This document shows positions 17,373-25,689 of a stretch of DNA of 64,000 nucleotides, piece after piece. Under the pieces are notes generated by a model, which made no database searches, was not told where the DNA came from, and saw only the letters and a list, made by a program, of their open reading frames with translations. Where the stretch lies: NCBI GenBank assembly GCA_905181615.1, contig CAJIYH010000002.1:744001-808000 (forward strand), written 5' to 3'. Positions within the stretch are counted from its first letter, which is position 1. The number at the start of each line of letters is the position of its first letter. This DNA is from an uncultured Flavobacteriaceae bacterium. GTDB taxonomy: Bacteria; Bacteroidota; Bacteroidia; Flavobacteriales; Flavobacteriaceae. The position numbers were made by a program, and so were the translations under genes.

Positions 17373-19154
17373 TTATTGCATTGCTTTGAAGTAATTCAAT
17401 AAAACTTGATCGTTACTTTTCCTTGGTGTAAAAATCTCTAAAACTTGGGGTCGATTTGTAGATTTGAAAAAAGTTCTTAATTTCATCTTCAAACGCCAAT
17501 CCGATCGAACGCTTGAATAACCAAGGTTAAATGATTTACATAATTCTTTTGCATTACGGTTGTGAACCGTTTCATAGTATTGATCATATTCTGGCGTGTC
17601 CTTTTGTCCTGGAAGTATTCTGAAAATTCCTCCGCCTTGATTATTGATGATAATTAACCTAAAATTAGATTTCCAATAAGCATTCCACAAAGCGTTAACA
17701 TCGTAGAAAAAGCTTAAATCTCCTGTAATAAGTAATGTTGGGATCTTTGAAGTAAAAGCAGCTCCTACAGCTGTTGAGGTGCTGCCATCAATACCACTTG
17801 TGCCCCGATTGCAAAAAACTTTTACCGTTTTAGGTAAATCAAACAGCTGAGCATATCGAATGGTTGAACTATTGGCTAATTGCAGTTGAATGTCTTCTGG
17901 AATAGAATTAAAAATAGCCTTAAAAGCTTTAAGATCAGAGAAAGAAATTTGGTTTAAATAATTCAGCCCTTTAAGTCTATTTTTATTATAAATTGAATAC
18001 ACATCATTGTTATAAGAACTCATTATTGGCTTAGAGGGTTTTGATGAATAGAGCTGATCAAAAAAAATATTAGGTGCGGTTTTAATATGGTCTGAAAGAA
18101 CATAATAAGTGTCGTAAGCTTTCTTGGCATGAATGTGCCAATGTTTATTTGGCGGAAAGCTTCTTAAAAAGTTTTTAATTTTTTTTGAAACAACCATTCC
18201 TCCTATAGAAATTAAAAGTTCTGGCTGAAGTCCTTCAAAATGAAATTCCAAGTTATTCTCAAGAGGAGCTATAAGAGTATCAATAGCATCAATAAATCGA
18301 GGATGCTTAATGTTTGATGTTTTTTCAGTCAAAACAATTATAGATGGATCGGTTGCCCAGGATTCAAGGATATTTTCTGAGATTGAATTAGGAGGTAATA
18401 CACCAACTAAAATCATTTTTTTTGTAGCTGAATTCCATGCAACATTAAACGTATCAAATTGATCGTTATTCTCAGTACAAACCGGAACAGTTACTTTCTG
18501 AAAAACTATTTTATCAACAGTAGTACCATAAAGAGGTTCTTCTAAAGGAACATTTATATGAACTGGACCCGATTCAGTAATAGCCTTATTAAAAACTAGA
18601 TCTAACTGCTCTTCATTATATATTTGTATTTTGGCTTGTTCCGCAATCAAAAAAGATTTTGAAGCATTCGAAGAAACTAACTTTTGAGAAGGGTTAGCTA
18701 AAAGAGTTTCAGATGCGTGAATAACATCCGGTTTTAAATAAGCAGAAGCCTCTAAATGAGGCTCAAAAACCTCAGGTTGTCTTATTGTCTGCCCATCACC
18801 AACATCAATTCTATGCGGCAACCGGTCTGCAGAAATAACAACTAAAGGAATATCACTGTAGAAGGCTTCTGAAACTGCTGGATAATAATTAAGCAAAGCA
18901 GATCCGGAAGTACACACCACCGCTACTGGATGTTTTAACTGTTGAGCCAAACCAAGCGCAAAGAAGGCTGCAGAGCGTTCATCTACAATACTGTAGGTTA
19001 TAAAAACGTCGTTTTGAGTAAATCCTAAATTAAGCGGTGCATTTCTAGACCCAGGAGAAATTATAATGTGTTTTATGTTTTTTAAGGCGCAAAAACCTAC
19101 AATCGTTTGTGCTAGAGGGATTTCAGAATAGGTTTGCTTTGGTTTTTTTTTCAT
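17373..19154 (-). CDS. menD: SEPHCHC synthase (menaquinone MenD)
   Basis: Thiamine-diphosphate enzyme joining isochorismate and 2-oxoglutarate. I choose ATG 19154 (593 residues, beginning MKKKPKQTYSEI). The frame stays open up to an ATG at 19301, but those extra 49 residues would overlap the 3' end of menF and look unlike the family. Motifs: SPGSRNAPL near the N-terminus, DERSAAFFALGLA, CTSGSALLNYYPAVSEAFY, VISADR, and the ThDP-binding C-terminal region NRGTSGIDGSTSTAVG, LITGDLSFFYDVNALW and NNQGGGIFRILPG. 55 bp separate it from menF. Confidence 0.94.
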   Translation of the reverse strand: MKKKPKQTYSEIPLAQTIVGFCALKNIKHIIISPGSRNAPLNLGFTQNDVFITYSIVDERSAAFFALGLAQQLKHPVAVVCTSGSALLNYYPAVSEAFYSDIPLVVISADRLPHRIDVGDGQTIRQPEVFEPHLEASAYLKPDVIHASETLLANPSQKLVSSNASKSFLIAEQAKIQIYNEEQLDLVFNKAITESGPVHINVPLEEPLYGTTVDKIVFQKVTVPVCTENNDQFDTFNVAWNSATKKMILVGVLPPNSISENILESWATDPSIIVLTEKTSNIKHPRFIDAIDTLIAPLENNLEFHFEGLQPELLISIGGMVVSKKIKNFLRSFPPNKHWHIHAKKAYDTYYVLSDHIKTAPNIFFDQLYSSKPSKPIMSSYNNDVYSIYNKNRLKGLNYLNQISFSDLKAFKAIFNSIPEDIQLQLANSSTIRYAQLFDLPKTVKVFCNRGTSGIDGSTSTAVGAAFTSKIPTLLITGDLSFFYDVNALWNAYWKSNFRLIIINNQGGGIFRILPGQKDTPEYDQYYETVHNRNAKELCKSFNLGYSSVRSDWRLKMKLRTFFKSTNRPQVLEIFTPRKSNDQVLLNYFKAMQ

Positions 19155-19161
19155 TGCCTTA

Positions 19162-19169
19162 CAAAAATA
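19162..19169 (-). promoter_or_regulatory. TAnnTTTG box just upstream of menD
   Basis: On the minus strand the bases read TATTTTTG, a perfect match to the Bacteroidota -7 box, only 7 bases before the preferred menD start at 19154. No clear TTTG box lies 19-21 bases upstream. If used, the transcript would be nearly leaderless. Chance is a real alternative. Confidence 0.25.
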
Positions 19170-19209
19170 CAAAACACCATAGATTGCAAGAAGTTTATTG
19201 ACTTTAAAT

Positions 19210-20238
19210 TCAAAGCGCTCTGCAAAAAGTTTCTGCCTTTCGCTGGGTTTCCTCCCATTCTTTAATCGGGTCACTTTGTGGAGTAATTCCTGCTCCAACA
19301 TATAATGTATACCCTAAGGGGGTTATTTCTGCACATCGAAGGTTAACGTATAAATCAGCCATTAACTTTGAATCAAAAAGACCCAAGAAACCAGTATAAA
19401 ATTTGCGGTCATAGTCTTCATTTTTTAATATAAAATCAATACTCTTTTTTTTAGGAACACCTCCAACAGCTGGGGTTGGATGTAATGCTTTTATTATTCC
19501 AGAAAGACTAAGTTCGGTGCTTTCGATTACAACATCTGTTTTTAAATGCCATAAAGCTCCTGCACGGACTGAAGAAACTTCGCCTACAGTTACAGTTGCT
19601 TTTGGGAAAATAGATTTCAATGAACGATCAATTGAATCAGTAACCAACTGTTGTTCTTTGATTTCTTTCGAAGACCATTCTGCCTCAAAACCTTCATCTA
19701 CCAATGAAGTACCTGCTAATGCTATAGTATGCAACTTGTTATTTTGAAAAGACGCAAAACACTCAGGAGTAGCACCCATCCATGACCCAGTTGAAGGGTG
19801 ATGCCAATAATACACAAAAGCAGTAGGATATAATTGAGTTAAATTTTTAAAAGTCTGTTTCGAGTCACTTTTTTTGACTTCAATTTTTATAGCATGAGAA
19901 AGTACTACTTTTTTGAGGATTGTATTCTTAAATTCATCTAGCCCCTTCTGAACAAGCGAAATAAAGGGTCTTTCATTTCTATCTTTAATTAACACATCCG
20001 TCTTATGAAGTGTTTTGTTTTCTTCAAGAGGGAAGATTTGGTTGTTTTTTTTTGGTATGTAAGAATAAAAATCAGTTGCAATAAAAGGAGCCATTATAAA
20101 ACCTGACTCAGAAAAGTCTTCGGTTAAATGCAATTGATCATCTTCTTGAAAGTAAAGTTGAATTTCCTTTGAGTATGGCTTCCTAAAAACTACAAAAGGG
20201 AGATTTTTATCCAATAAAGCTGTTAAGGCTTCAAACAT
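19210..20238 (-). CDS. menF: Isochorismate synthase
   Basis: Chorismate-binding enzyme that isomerises chorismate to isochorismate, the first committed step to menaquinone. At 342 residues it is shorter than E. coli MenF, with a reduced N-terminal half. The catalytic C-terminal part is intact: KVVLSHAIKIEV with the Lys that activates water, FASFQNNKLHTIALAGTS, ALHPTPAVGGVPKK, and the Mg-binding end YVGAGITPQSDPIKEWEETQ. The position in a men cluster makes isochorismate rather than anthranilate synthase the right reading. It starts at the base immediately after the menI stop. Confidence 0.92.
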   Translation of the reverse strand: MFEALTALLDKNLPFVVFRKPYSKEIQLYFQEDDQLHLTEDFSESGFIMAPFIATDFYSYIPKKNNQIFPLEENKTLHKTDVLIKDRNERPFISLVQKGLDEFKNTILKKVVLSHAIKIEVKKSDSKQTFKNLTQLYPTAFVYYWHHPSTGSWMGATPECFASFQNNKLHTIALAGTSLVDEGFEAEWSSKEIKEQQLVTDSIDRSLKSIFPKATVTVGEVSSVRAGALWHLKTDVVIESTELSLSGIIKALHPTPAVGGVPKKKSIDFILKNEDYDRKFYTGFLGLFDSKLMADLYVNLRCAEITPLGYTLYVGAGITPQSDPIKEWEETQRKAETFCRAL

Positions 20239-20655
20239 TTATCTTTTTGGTAAAGTGAGGGTTGTTAATTTACAGCTTGATATTAATTCTCCTGCTTCAT
20301 TGGTTACTTTTATTTCCCAAATCTGAGTAGTTCTCCCGTTATGAATTGCTATGGCTTTAGCATATACATATCCTTCACTAATACCCTTTAAATGATTTCC
20401 AGACATCTCTATTCCTCGAACCATTATACTTTTAGATTTATTAAATAAATACGATGCCGCACTTCCTACGCTCTCTGCTAAAGCAAAGGTTGCTCCTCCA
20501 TGCAAAACGCCATCAGGTTGATGAAGCTTCGGTGTAACTGGCATTCGTGCAATTAAAAAATCATCTCCAACATCAATAAAATCTATTTCTAAAGTACGCA
20601 TCAAAGATTCATTTTCAGATGCGTTCATTAATTTTAGTAACTTCTCTTTTTCCAT
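20239..20655 (-). CDS. menI: Hotdog-fold thioesterase, probable DHNA-CoA thioesterase
   Basis: A 138-residue 4HBT/PaaI-like hotdog enzyme. The active-site helix and loop QPDGVLHGGATFALAESVGS (about 46-65) closely resemble E. coli MenI/YdiI (HGG..LAES pattern with the catalytic Glu). Being the first gene of the menaquinone cluster and abutting menF with no spacer, it most likely hydrolyses DHNA-CoA to DHNA before prenylation by MenA. General acyl-CoA thioesterase activity is the alternative. Confidence 0.82.
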   Translation of the reverse strand: MEKEKLLKLMNASENESLMRTLEIDFIDVGDDFLIARMPVTPKLHQPDGVLHGGATFALAESVGSAASYLFNKSKSIMVRGIEMSGNHLKGISEGYVYAKAIAIHNGRTTQIWEIKVTNEAGELISSCKLTTLTLPKR

Positions 20656-21083
20656 ATCTGTAAAAGTAACTAATTTCTAAAAAAAGAGTTGCTAGACCTA
20701 TTGTTTTTTATTAAATACAAAACAATAAGAATGATTAATAGAATACAGATGAATTGGAAACTATAAGTTTCTGTTTTGTTATAATTCTCGGTAATTACAA
20801 TAGTTTAATTACTTTCAATATCAAATTTCTTTTAATATGACTCCTGGCCAAGTAATAATAAGAGAATCTAATTTAAATCTTTTTGAAAAACAAAAATGAG
20901 CCTAAAGTAGTAAATAGAACGATGTATTGTTTTAAATGTTGTAAGGGGTTTAATTTCATTCGAATAGATTTGGGGATTAGTAATTTTGATAGAAAAAAGT
21001 GTTTTAACTCCTGAAATAGGTCATTTTAATTAAAAACAAACCGTTCTTGAAGTAGTATCTTTATTGTATTCAAAATTCATATC
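20656..21083 (+). other. 428-bp intergenic region between menI and rlmF
   Basis: The two flanking genes diverge. The stretch is very AT-rich, with no open frame longer than about 20 codons (one at 20837-20899) and no tRNA or strong hairpin. Two TAnnTTTG matches point towards rlmF (20965-20972 and 20981-20988), neither with a good upstream TTTG at 19-21 bases. It presumably holds the promoters of both transcription units. Confidence 0.5.
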
Positions 21084-22043
21084 ATGTCTTCTAATAAAAA
21101 ACCCACTAAACAATCAAGGTTACATTCTAGAAATAAAAATCTTGAGCGCTATGATTTAGAAGCTTTGATACAGATAAAACCTGAATTAAAAGCGTTTGTG
21201 AAACCCAATAAGCACGGAGATGATTCAGTTGACTTTGCAAATCCAAAAGCAGTAAAGCTATTGAATAAAGCATTACTAAATCACTACTACGGAATTGAAC
21301 ATTGGGATTTCCCTGACAGTAACCTCTGCCCTCCTATTCCAGGGAGAGCAGATTACATACATTATTTAGCTGATTTGATTTGTGAACATAATTTTGGACG
21401 ATTCCCTGAGGGAAATAAAATTAGTTGTCTGGATATTGGGATTGGTGCAAACTGCATCTATCCAATTATTGGGGTAACAGAATATAACTGGAACTTTATA
21501 GGATCTGACGCTGATCCTAATTCAATAGACAGTGCAATTAAAATTGTAGCCAATAATCCTAAATTAGTTGGTAAAGTTGACTGTAAGCTCCAAAAAGATT
21601 ACAAAGCAATGTTTAGAGGTATTATAGGGAGTAAAGATCAAATTGACCTTACCATGTGTAATCCGCCTTTTCATGAATCAGAGGAAGCTGCAAAGAAAGG
21701 AACTCTAAGAAAGGTTCAAAATCTTCACGGGAAGCAAAAAAACAAAGCTGTCTTAAGTTTTTCAGGAATTAGTAAAGAATTAATCTATGAAGGTGGAGAA
21801 ATAAAATTCATTTCATCTATGATATTACAGAGTAAAACCTTTGAAAATAATTGTTTTTGGTTTAGCACCTTAGTTTCGAAACAATCGAATCTAAAAGCAA
21901 TATACAAAGTACTCGATCAAGTCGGAGCAATTGAAATAAAGACAATTCCTATGGGAACCGGAAATAAGGTTTCTCGGATTATAGCATGGACATTTTTGAC
22001 CAAGGAAAAACAAATACAATGGAGTAAAGCCCGCTGGAAATAA
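21084..22043 (+). CDS. rlmF: 23S rRNA (adenine-1618-N6)-methyltransferase
   Basis: SAM-dependent methyltransferase modifying A1618 of 23S rRNA (E. coli numbering). 319 residues. A basic N-terminus (KKPTKQSRLHSRNK) is followed by the family block HWDFPDSNLCPPIPGRADYI (about 73-92), the SAM-binding loop LDIGIGAN (116-123), and the N6-adenine catalytic motif NPPF (193-196). Single gene, ending at a strong bidirectional terminator shared with dnaK. Confidence 0.93.
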   Translation: MSSNKKPTKQSRLHSRNKNLERYDLEALIQIKPELKAFVKPNKHGDDSVDFANPKAVKLLNKALLNHYYGIEHWDFPDSNLCPPIPGRADYIHYLADLICEHNFGRFPEGNKISCLDIGIGANCIYPIIGVTEYNWNFIGSDADPNSIDSAIKIVANNPKLVGKVDCKLQKDYKAMFRGIIGSKDQIDLTMCNPPFHESEEAAKKGTLRKVQNLHGKQKNKAVLSFSGISKELIYEGGEIKFISSMILQSKTFENNCFWFSTLVSKQSNLKAIYKVLDQVGAIEIKTIPMGTGNKVSRIIAWTFLTKEKQIQWSKARWK

Positions 22044-22044
22044 A

Positions 22045-22077
22045 CAAAAAAAGCACCACATAGGTGGTGCTTTTTTA
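22045..22077. terminator. Bidirectional terminator between rlmF and dnaK
   Basis: A symmetrical hairpin GCACCAC-ATAG-GTGGTGC is flanked by A-run on the left and T-run on the right, so it acts as an intrinsic terminator on both strands. rlmF ends 9 bases before the stem and dnaK ends just beyond on the other strand. Confidence 0.9.
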
Positions 22078-22091
22078 TGAATTAGAATGCT

Positions 22092-23999
22092 TTACTTAAC
22101 TTCTTCGAAGTCTACATCTTGAACGTCATCACCTTCAGATCCACTTTCAGCATTATCTTCTGGAGCTTCTGCTCCTGGCTGAGCTGCACCATCAGCTTGG
22201 GCTTTATACATTTCTTCAGAAGCATTTTTCCATGCTTCATTTATTTTTTCTAAAGCAGGTTCAATCAAAGCAATATCTTTAGTTTCAAAAGCTTTTTTAA
22301 GCTCTTCTAAAGCATCTTCAATTGGTTTTTTCTTGTCATCTGAAAGTTTTTCTCCAAATTCTTTCAATTGACTTTCCGTTTGGAAAATCATCTGATCAGC
22401 ACTGTTAAGTTTATCCACTTTCTCTTTTGCTTCTTTATCAGCATCGGCATTAGCCTCAGCTTCTTGTCGCATTTTTTGAATTTCTTCTTCCGTCAGACCA
22501 GAAGAAGCCTCAATACGTATATCTTGAGTTTTTCCAGTAGCTTTATCAGAAGCTGTAACTTTAATAATTCCGTTTGCATCAATATCAAAAGTAACTTCGA
22601 TTTGAGGGGTTCCTCTTGGTGCTGGTGGAATTCCATCGAGATGGAAACGACCGATAGTTTTGTTGTCAGAAGCCATAGAGCGTTCTCCCTGAATTACATG
22701 AATCTCAACCGAGGGCTGATTATCTGCTGCAGTAGAAAATACTTGAGACTTTTTAGTTGGAATCGTTGTATTCGATTCAATCAATTTAGTCATAACACTT
22801 CCCATAGTTTCAATCCCTAAAGAAAGAGGTGTAACATCTAATAATAAAACGTCCTTAACGTCTCCTGTCAAAACTCCTCCTTGTATTGCAGCTCCTACGG
22901 CAACAACTTCATCCGGGTTTACACCCTTAGAAGGTTTTTTGCCAAAGAATTTTTGTACTTCTTCTTGAATAATAGGGATACGAGTAGATCCTCCAACCAA
23001 AATAATTTCATCAATTTCTGAAGTTGTTAATCCAGCATCATCTAAAGCTTTCTTCACAGGAGCCATCGAACGACGTACTAAATCATTTGCTAATTTTTCG
23101 AATTTTGAGCGTGTTAATGTAGTTACTAAATGTTTAGGCCCTGAAGCAGTGGCGGTTACATAAGGTAAATTGATTTCTGTCTGAGGAGAAGATGAAAGCT
23201 CGATCTTAGCTTTTTCTGCAGCTTCTTTTAAACGTTGAAGTGCCATTGGGTCTTTACGCAAGTCAATATCTTCAGCCTTTTTAAAATCGTCTGCTAACCA
23301 ATCAATTAATACTTGATCAAAGTCATCACCTCCTAGGTGGGTATCTCCGTTAGTCGATAAAACTTCAAAAACTCCATCTCCTAATTCAAGGATAGAAATA
23401 TCAAAAGTTCCTCCTCCAAGATCATAGACTGCAATTTTGCGATCTGCACCATTTTTCTTGTCTAAACCGTATGCTAATGCAGCTGCAGTCGGCTCATTAA
23501 TTATACGTTGAACTTTAAGACCTGCAATTTCACCAGCTTCTTTGGTAGCCTGACGCTGTGCATCATTAAAATATGCAGGAACCGTAATAACAGCTTCAGT
23601 TACATCATGTCCTAGGTAGTCTTCTGCAGTTTTCTTCATTTTTTGAAGGATCATTGCAGAAAGCTCTTGTGGTGTATATAAACGCCCATCGATATCAACA
23701 CGAGGTGTGTTATTATCTCCTTTAACTACTTTATATGCAACCGTTGAAGCCTCTTTAGAAGATTCAGAATATTTATTTCCCATAAAACGCTTTACAGAAG
23801 CAATTGTTTTTGTTGGATTAGTTACCGCCTGACGTTTAGCAGGATCCCCTACTTTAATCTCACCACCTTCAACAAATGCAATTACAGAAGGAGTGGTTCT
23901 TTTTCCTTCAGCATTTGGGATAACTACGGGTTCGTTACCTTCCATTACAGAAACACAAGAGTTTGTAGTTCCTAAGTCAATTCCAATTATTTTACTCAT
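22092..23999 (-). CDS. dnaK: Chaperone protein DnaK (Hsp70)
   Basis: The major cytoplasmic Hsp70; it binds unfolded segments in an ATP cycle with DnaJ and GrpE. 635 residues. Features: [12 protein letters not shown] at the N-terminus, the NBD motifs [16 protein letters not shown] and [22 protein letters not shown], the linker [16 protein letters not shown], the substrate-binding domain, a helical lid and an acidic tail ending DVDFEEVK. dnaJ and grpE are not adjacent. A perfect palindrome and a TAnnTTTG box lie upstream and probably mediate heat control. Confidence 0.97.
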   Translation of the reverse strand: MSKIIGIDLGTTNSCVSVMEGNEPVVIPNAEGKRTTPSVIAFVEGGEIKVGDPAKRQAVTNPTKTIASVKRFMGNKYSESSKEASTVAYKVVKGDNNTPRVDIDGRLYTPQELSAMILQKMKKTAEDYLGHDVTEAVITVPAYFNDAQRQATKEAGEIAGLKVQRIINEPTAAALAYGLDKKNGADRKIAVYDLGGGTFDISILELGDGVFEVLSTNGDTHLGGDDFDQVLIDWLADDFKKAEDIDLRKDPMALQRLKEAAEKAKIELSSSPQTEINLPYVTATASGPKHLVTTLTRSKFEKLANDLVRRSMAPVKKALDDAGLTTSEIDEIILVGGSTRIPIIQEEVQKFFGKKPSKGVNPDEVVAVGAAIQGGVLTGDVKDVLLLDVTPLSLGIETMGSVMTKLIESNTTIPTKKSQVFSTAADNQPSVEIHVIQGERSMASDNKTIGRFHLDGIPPAPRGTPQIEVTFDIDANGIIKVTASDKATGKTQDIRIEASSGLTEEEIQKMRQEAEANADADKEAKEKVDKLNSADQMIFQTESQLKEFGEKLSDDKKKPIEDALEELKKAFETKDIALIEPALEKINEAWKNASEEMYKAQADGAAQPGAEAPEDNAESGSEGDDVQDVDFEEVK

Positions 24000-24017
24000 T
24001 TTAATTTATTTTATTTT

Positions 24018-24025
24018 CAAAATTA
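24018..24025 (-). promoter_or_regulatory. Candidate dnaK promoter -7 box
   Basis: On the minus strand this reads TAATTTTG, matching TAnnTTTG, about 19 bases before the dnaK ATG. The upstream box is poor (AGGT at 19 bases, TTTA at 22), which would fit a promoter needing an activator, or one used by another sigma factor. Confidence 0.4.
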
Positions 24026-24054
24026 TAGTCAAGGAGTATGCCATACCTAAATAA

Positions 24055-24069
24055 CTGACAGGCTGTCAG
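24055..24069. promoter_or_regulatory. Perfect palindrome upstream of dnaK, candidate operator
   Basis: CTGACAG-G-CTGTCAG is a perfect 7-base inverted repeat around one central base, centred about 63 bases before the dnaK ATG and just upstream of the expected -33 region. It is not the CIRCE element of HrcA (TTAGCACTC-N9-GAGTGCTAA). The position suits an activator or repressor site. Confidence 0.5.
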
Positions 24070-24152
24070 CGTGATTCATAAACAACGTCAGTTCGTCCAT
24101 TAAATAGAGTTTAGAGTAGCAAGTTTTGATATTAAACTCAAAAGAAAAAGAG

Positions 24153-24160
24153 TACATTTG
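24153..24160 (+). promoter_or_regulatory. Candidate panB promoter -7 box
   Basis: TACATTTG matches TAnnTTTG 18 bases before ATG 24179. A TTTG at 24125-24128 is 24 bases upstream of the box, longer than the usual 19-21, so support is partial. Confidence 0.4.
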
Positions 24161-24178
24161 AAGAAAATTATTTAAAAG

Positions 24179-24997
24179 ATGTCTGTAGCAAAGAACACTT
24201 ATAATAGAGTAACCACAAACTCACTTCTTAAAATGAAGTCTGAAGGGGAAAAAATTGCAATGCTTACCGCATATGATTTCACTCTTGCAGGCCTTGTAGA
24301 TCAAGCTGGTATTGATGTTATATTAGTTGGAGATTCTGCATCTAATGTAATCGCTGGTCATGAAACCACACTTCCGATTACACTGGATCAGATGATTTAT
24401 CATGCCAGTGCTGTTATAAGAGCGGTAAAACGAGCTCTAGTAGTGGTTGATCTTCCGTTTGGTACTTATCAAGCCGATTCTAAAGAAGCACTTAGATCTG
24501 CAATTAAAATAATGAAAGAGTCCGGAGCCCATGCTGTAAAACTAGAAGGTGGACATCAAGAACGCTCTTCTATTGAGCGAATTATCCAAGCTGGAATTCC
24601 TGTAATGGGTCATTTAGGGCTGACACCTCAATCTATATATAAATTTGGAACTTATACTGTTCGAGCTAAAGAAGAAGCGGAAGCCAACCAATTAATTGAA
24701 GATGCCAAAATGTTAGAAGAAATTGGGTGTTTTGGATTGGTTCTGGAGAAAGTTCCAGCTGATTTAGCCGAAAAAGTTGCTTCCTTAGTGTCTATTCCTG
24801 TAATTGGAATTGGAGCCGGAAATGGGGTTGATGGACAAGTTTTAGTTCTCTACGACATGTTAGGAATGAGTAAAGAGTTTAGTCCAAGATTTTTACGTCG
24901 TTACTTAGATCTTCATACTGAGATTATTGAAGCTATTCAACAATACACTGTTGATGTAAAGAAAAAAGACTTCCCAAATGAATCTGAACAATACTGA
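24179..24997 (+). CDS. panB: 3-Methyl-2-oxobutanoate hydroxymethyltransferase
   Basis: First step of pantothenate synthesis: transfers a hydroxymethyl group from methylene-THF to 2-oxoisovalerate, giving ketopantoate. 272 residues. Motifs: [34 protein letters not shown] with the Mg-binding Asp, [26 protein letters not shown] and [17 protein letters not shown]. The other pan genes are not here. It is followed after 14 bp by the pseudouridine synthase. Its substrate comes from the valine pathway encoded at 51-56 kb. Confidence 0.95.
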   Translation: MSVAKNTYNRVTTNSLLKMKSEGEKIAMLTAYDFTLAGLVDQAGIDVILVGDSASNVIAGHETTLPITLDQMIYHASAVIRAVKRALVVVDLPFGTYQADSKEALRSAIKIMKESGAHAVKLEGGHQERSSIERIIQAGIPVMGHLGLTPQSIYKFGTYTVRAKEEAEANQLIEDAKMLEEIGCFGLVLEKVPADLAEKVASLVSIPVIGIGAGNGVDGQVLVLYDMLGMSKEFSPRFLRRYLDLHTEIIEAIQQYTVDVKKKDFPNESEQY

Positions 24998-25011
24998 TTT
25001 TAAAAGACCTT

Positions 25012-25689
25012 ATGAAATTAGAAATACTATTCGAAGACAATCATTTATTAGTAATAAACAAACCCATTGGGATTTTAGTTCAAGGAGATAAAACTGGTGA
25101 CATTCCATTAGTCGATCTTGCAAAAGCATATATTAAACAAAAACACAATAAGCCCGGTGCTGTTTTTTTAGGTGTTGTGCATCGCCTTGATAGGCCTACT
25201 AGTGGTGCTATTGTGTTTGCAAGAACTTCGAAAGCCTTGGAACGTTTAAATTTACAGTTTAAAGAGCGCCTAACTAAAAAGACATATTGGGCAATTACTA
25301 AAGAAACCCCTAATCCTAGTTCCGATACACTTGTTCATTGGACCGTTAGAAATCAAAAACAAAATAAGTCATATGCTTATAAGAAAGAAACTCCTGATTC
25401 TAAAAAAGCCATTTTAAAATACTCAATAAAGAAAAAACTCGATAACTATTCTGTCTTGGAGATAGAGCTTGAAACAGGAAGACATCATCAAATTCGTGCA
25501 CAGCTCAGTGCTATTGGATGTCCAATAAAAGGAGACTTAAAATACGGTTCTGCTAGAAGTAATCCAAATGGCAGCATTCATTTACACGCGCGATCCTTAG
25601 AAGTTCTTCACCCAGTTACTAAAGAACCCGTTCGGTGCGTTGCCCCATTGCCTAAAGATGCTCTGTGGGATGCCTGTCCTTCCGATTAA
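25012..25689 (+). CDS. RluA-family RNA pseudouridine synthase
   Basis: Converts specific uridines in rRNA or tRNA to pseudouridine. 225 residues, no N-terminal S4 domain. Motif II HRLDRPTSGAIVFART is at about 57-72, with catalytic Asp60, then Tyr in KKTYWAI and the KALLKY-like region (here KKAILKYSIKK). Short S4-less members include RluA, RluC-like and TruC-like forms; which site it modifies cannot be said. Its last 38 bases overlap the convergent gene on the minus strand. Confidence 0.9.
   Translation: MKLEILFEDNHLLVINKPIGILVQGDKTGDIPLVDLAKAYIKQKHNKPGAVFLGVVHRLDRPTSGAIVFARTSKALERLNLQFKERLTKKTYWAITKETPNPSSDTLVHWTVRNQKQNKSYAYKKETPDSKKAILKYSIKKKLDNYSVLEIELETGRHHQIRAQLSAIGCPIKGDLKYGSARSNPNGSIHLHARSLEVLHPVTKEPVRCVAPLPKDALWDACPSD

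Noticed and set aside
18999-19301. N-terminal extension of menD from ATG 19301
   Set aside because: Would overlap menF by 92 bases and adds 49 residues not typical of MenD; ATG 19154 fits better.
20837-20899. 20-codon frame (MTPGQVIIRESNLNLFEKQK) as a leader peptide or gene remnant
   Set aside because: Too short, with no downstream coupling to rlmF and no recognisable similarity.
22368-22820. 150-codon open frame antisense to dnaK
   Set aside because: Antisense frames in dnaK are a well-known artefact of its codon pattern; the product is low-complexity and unlike any family.
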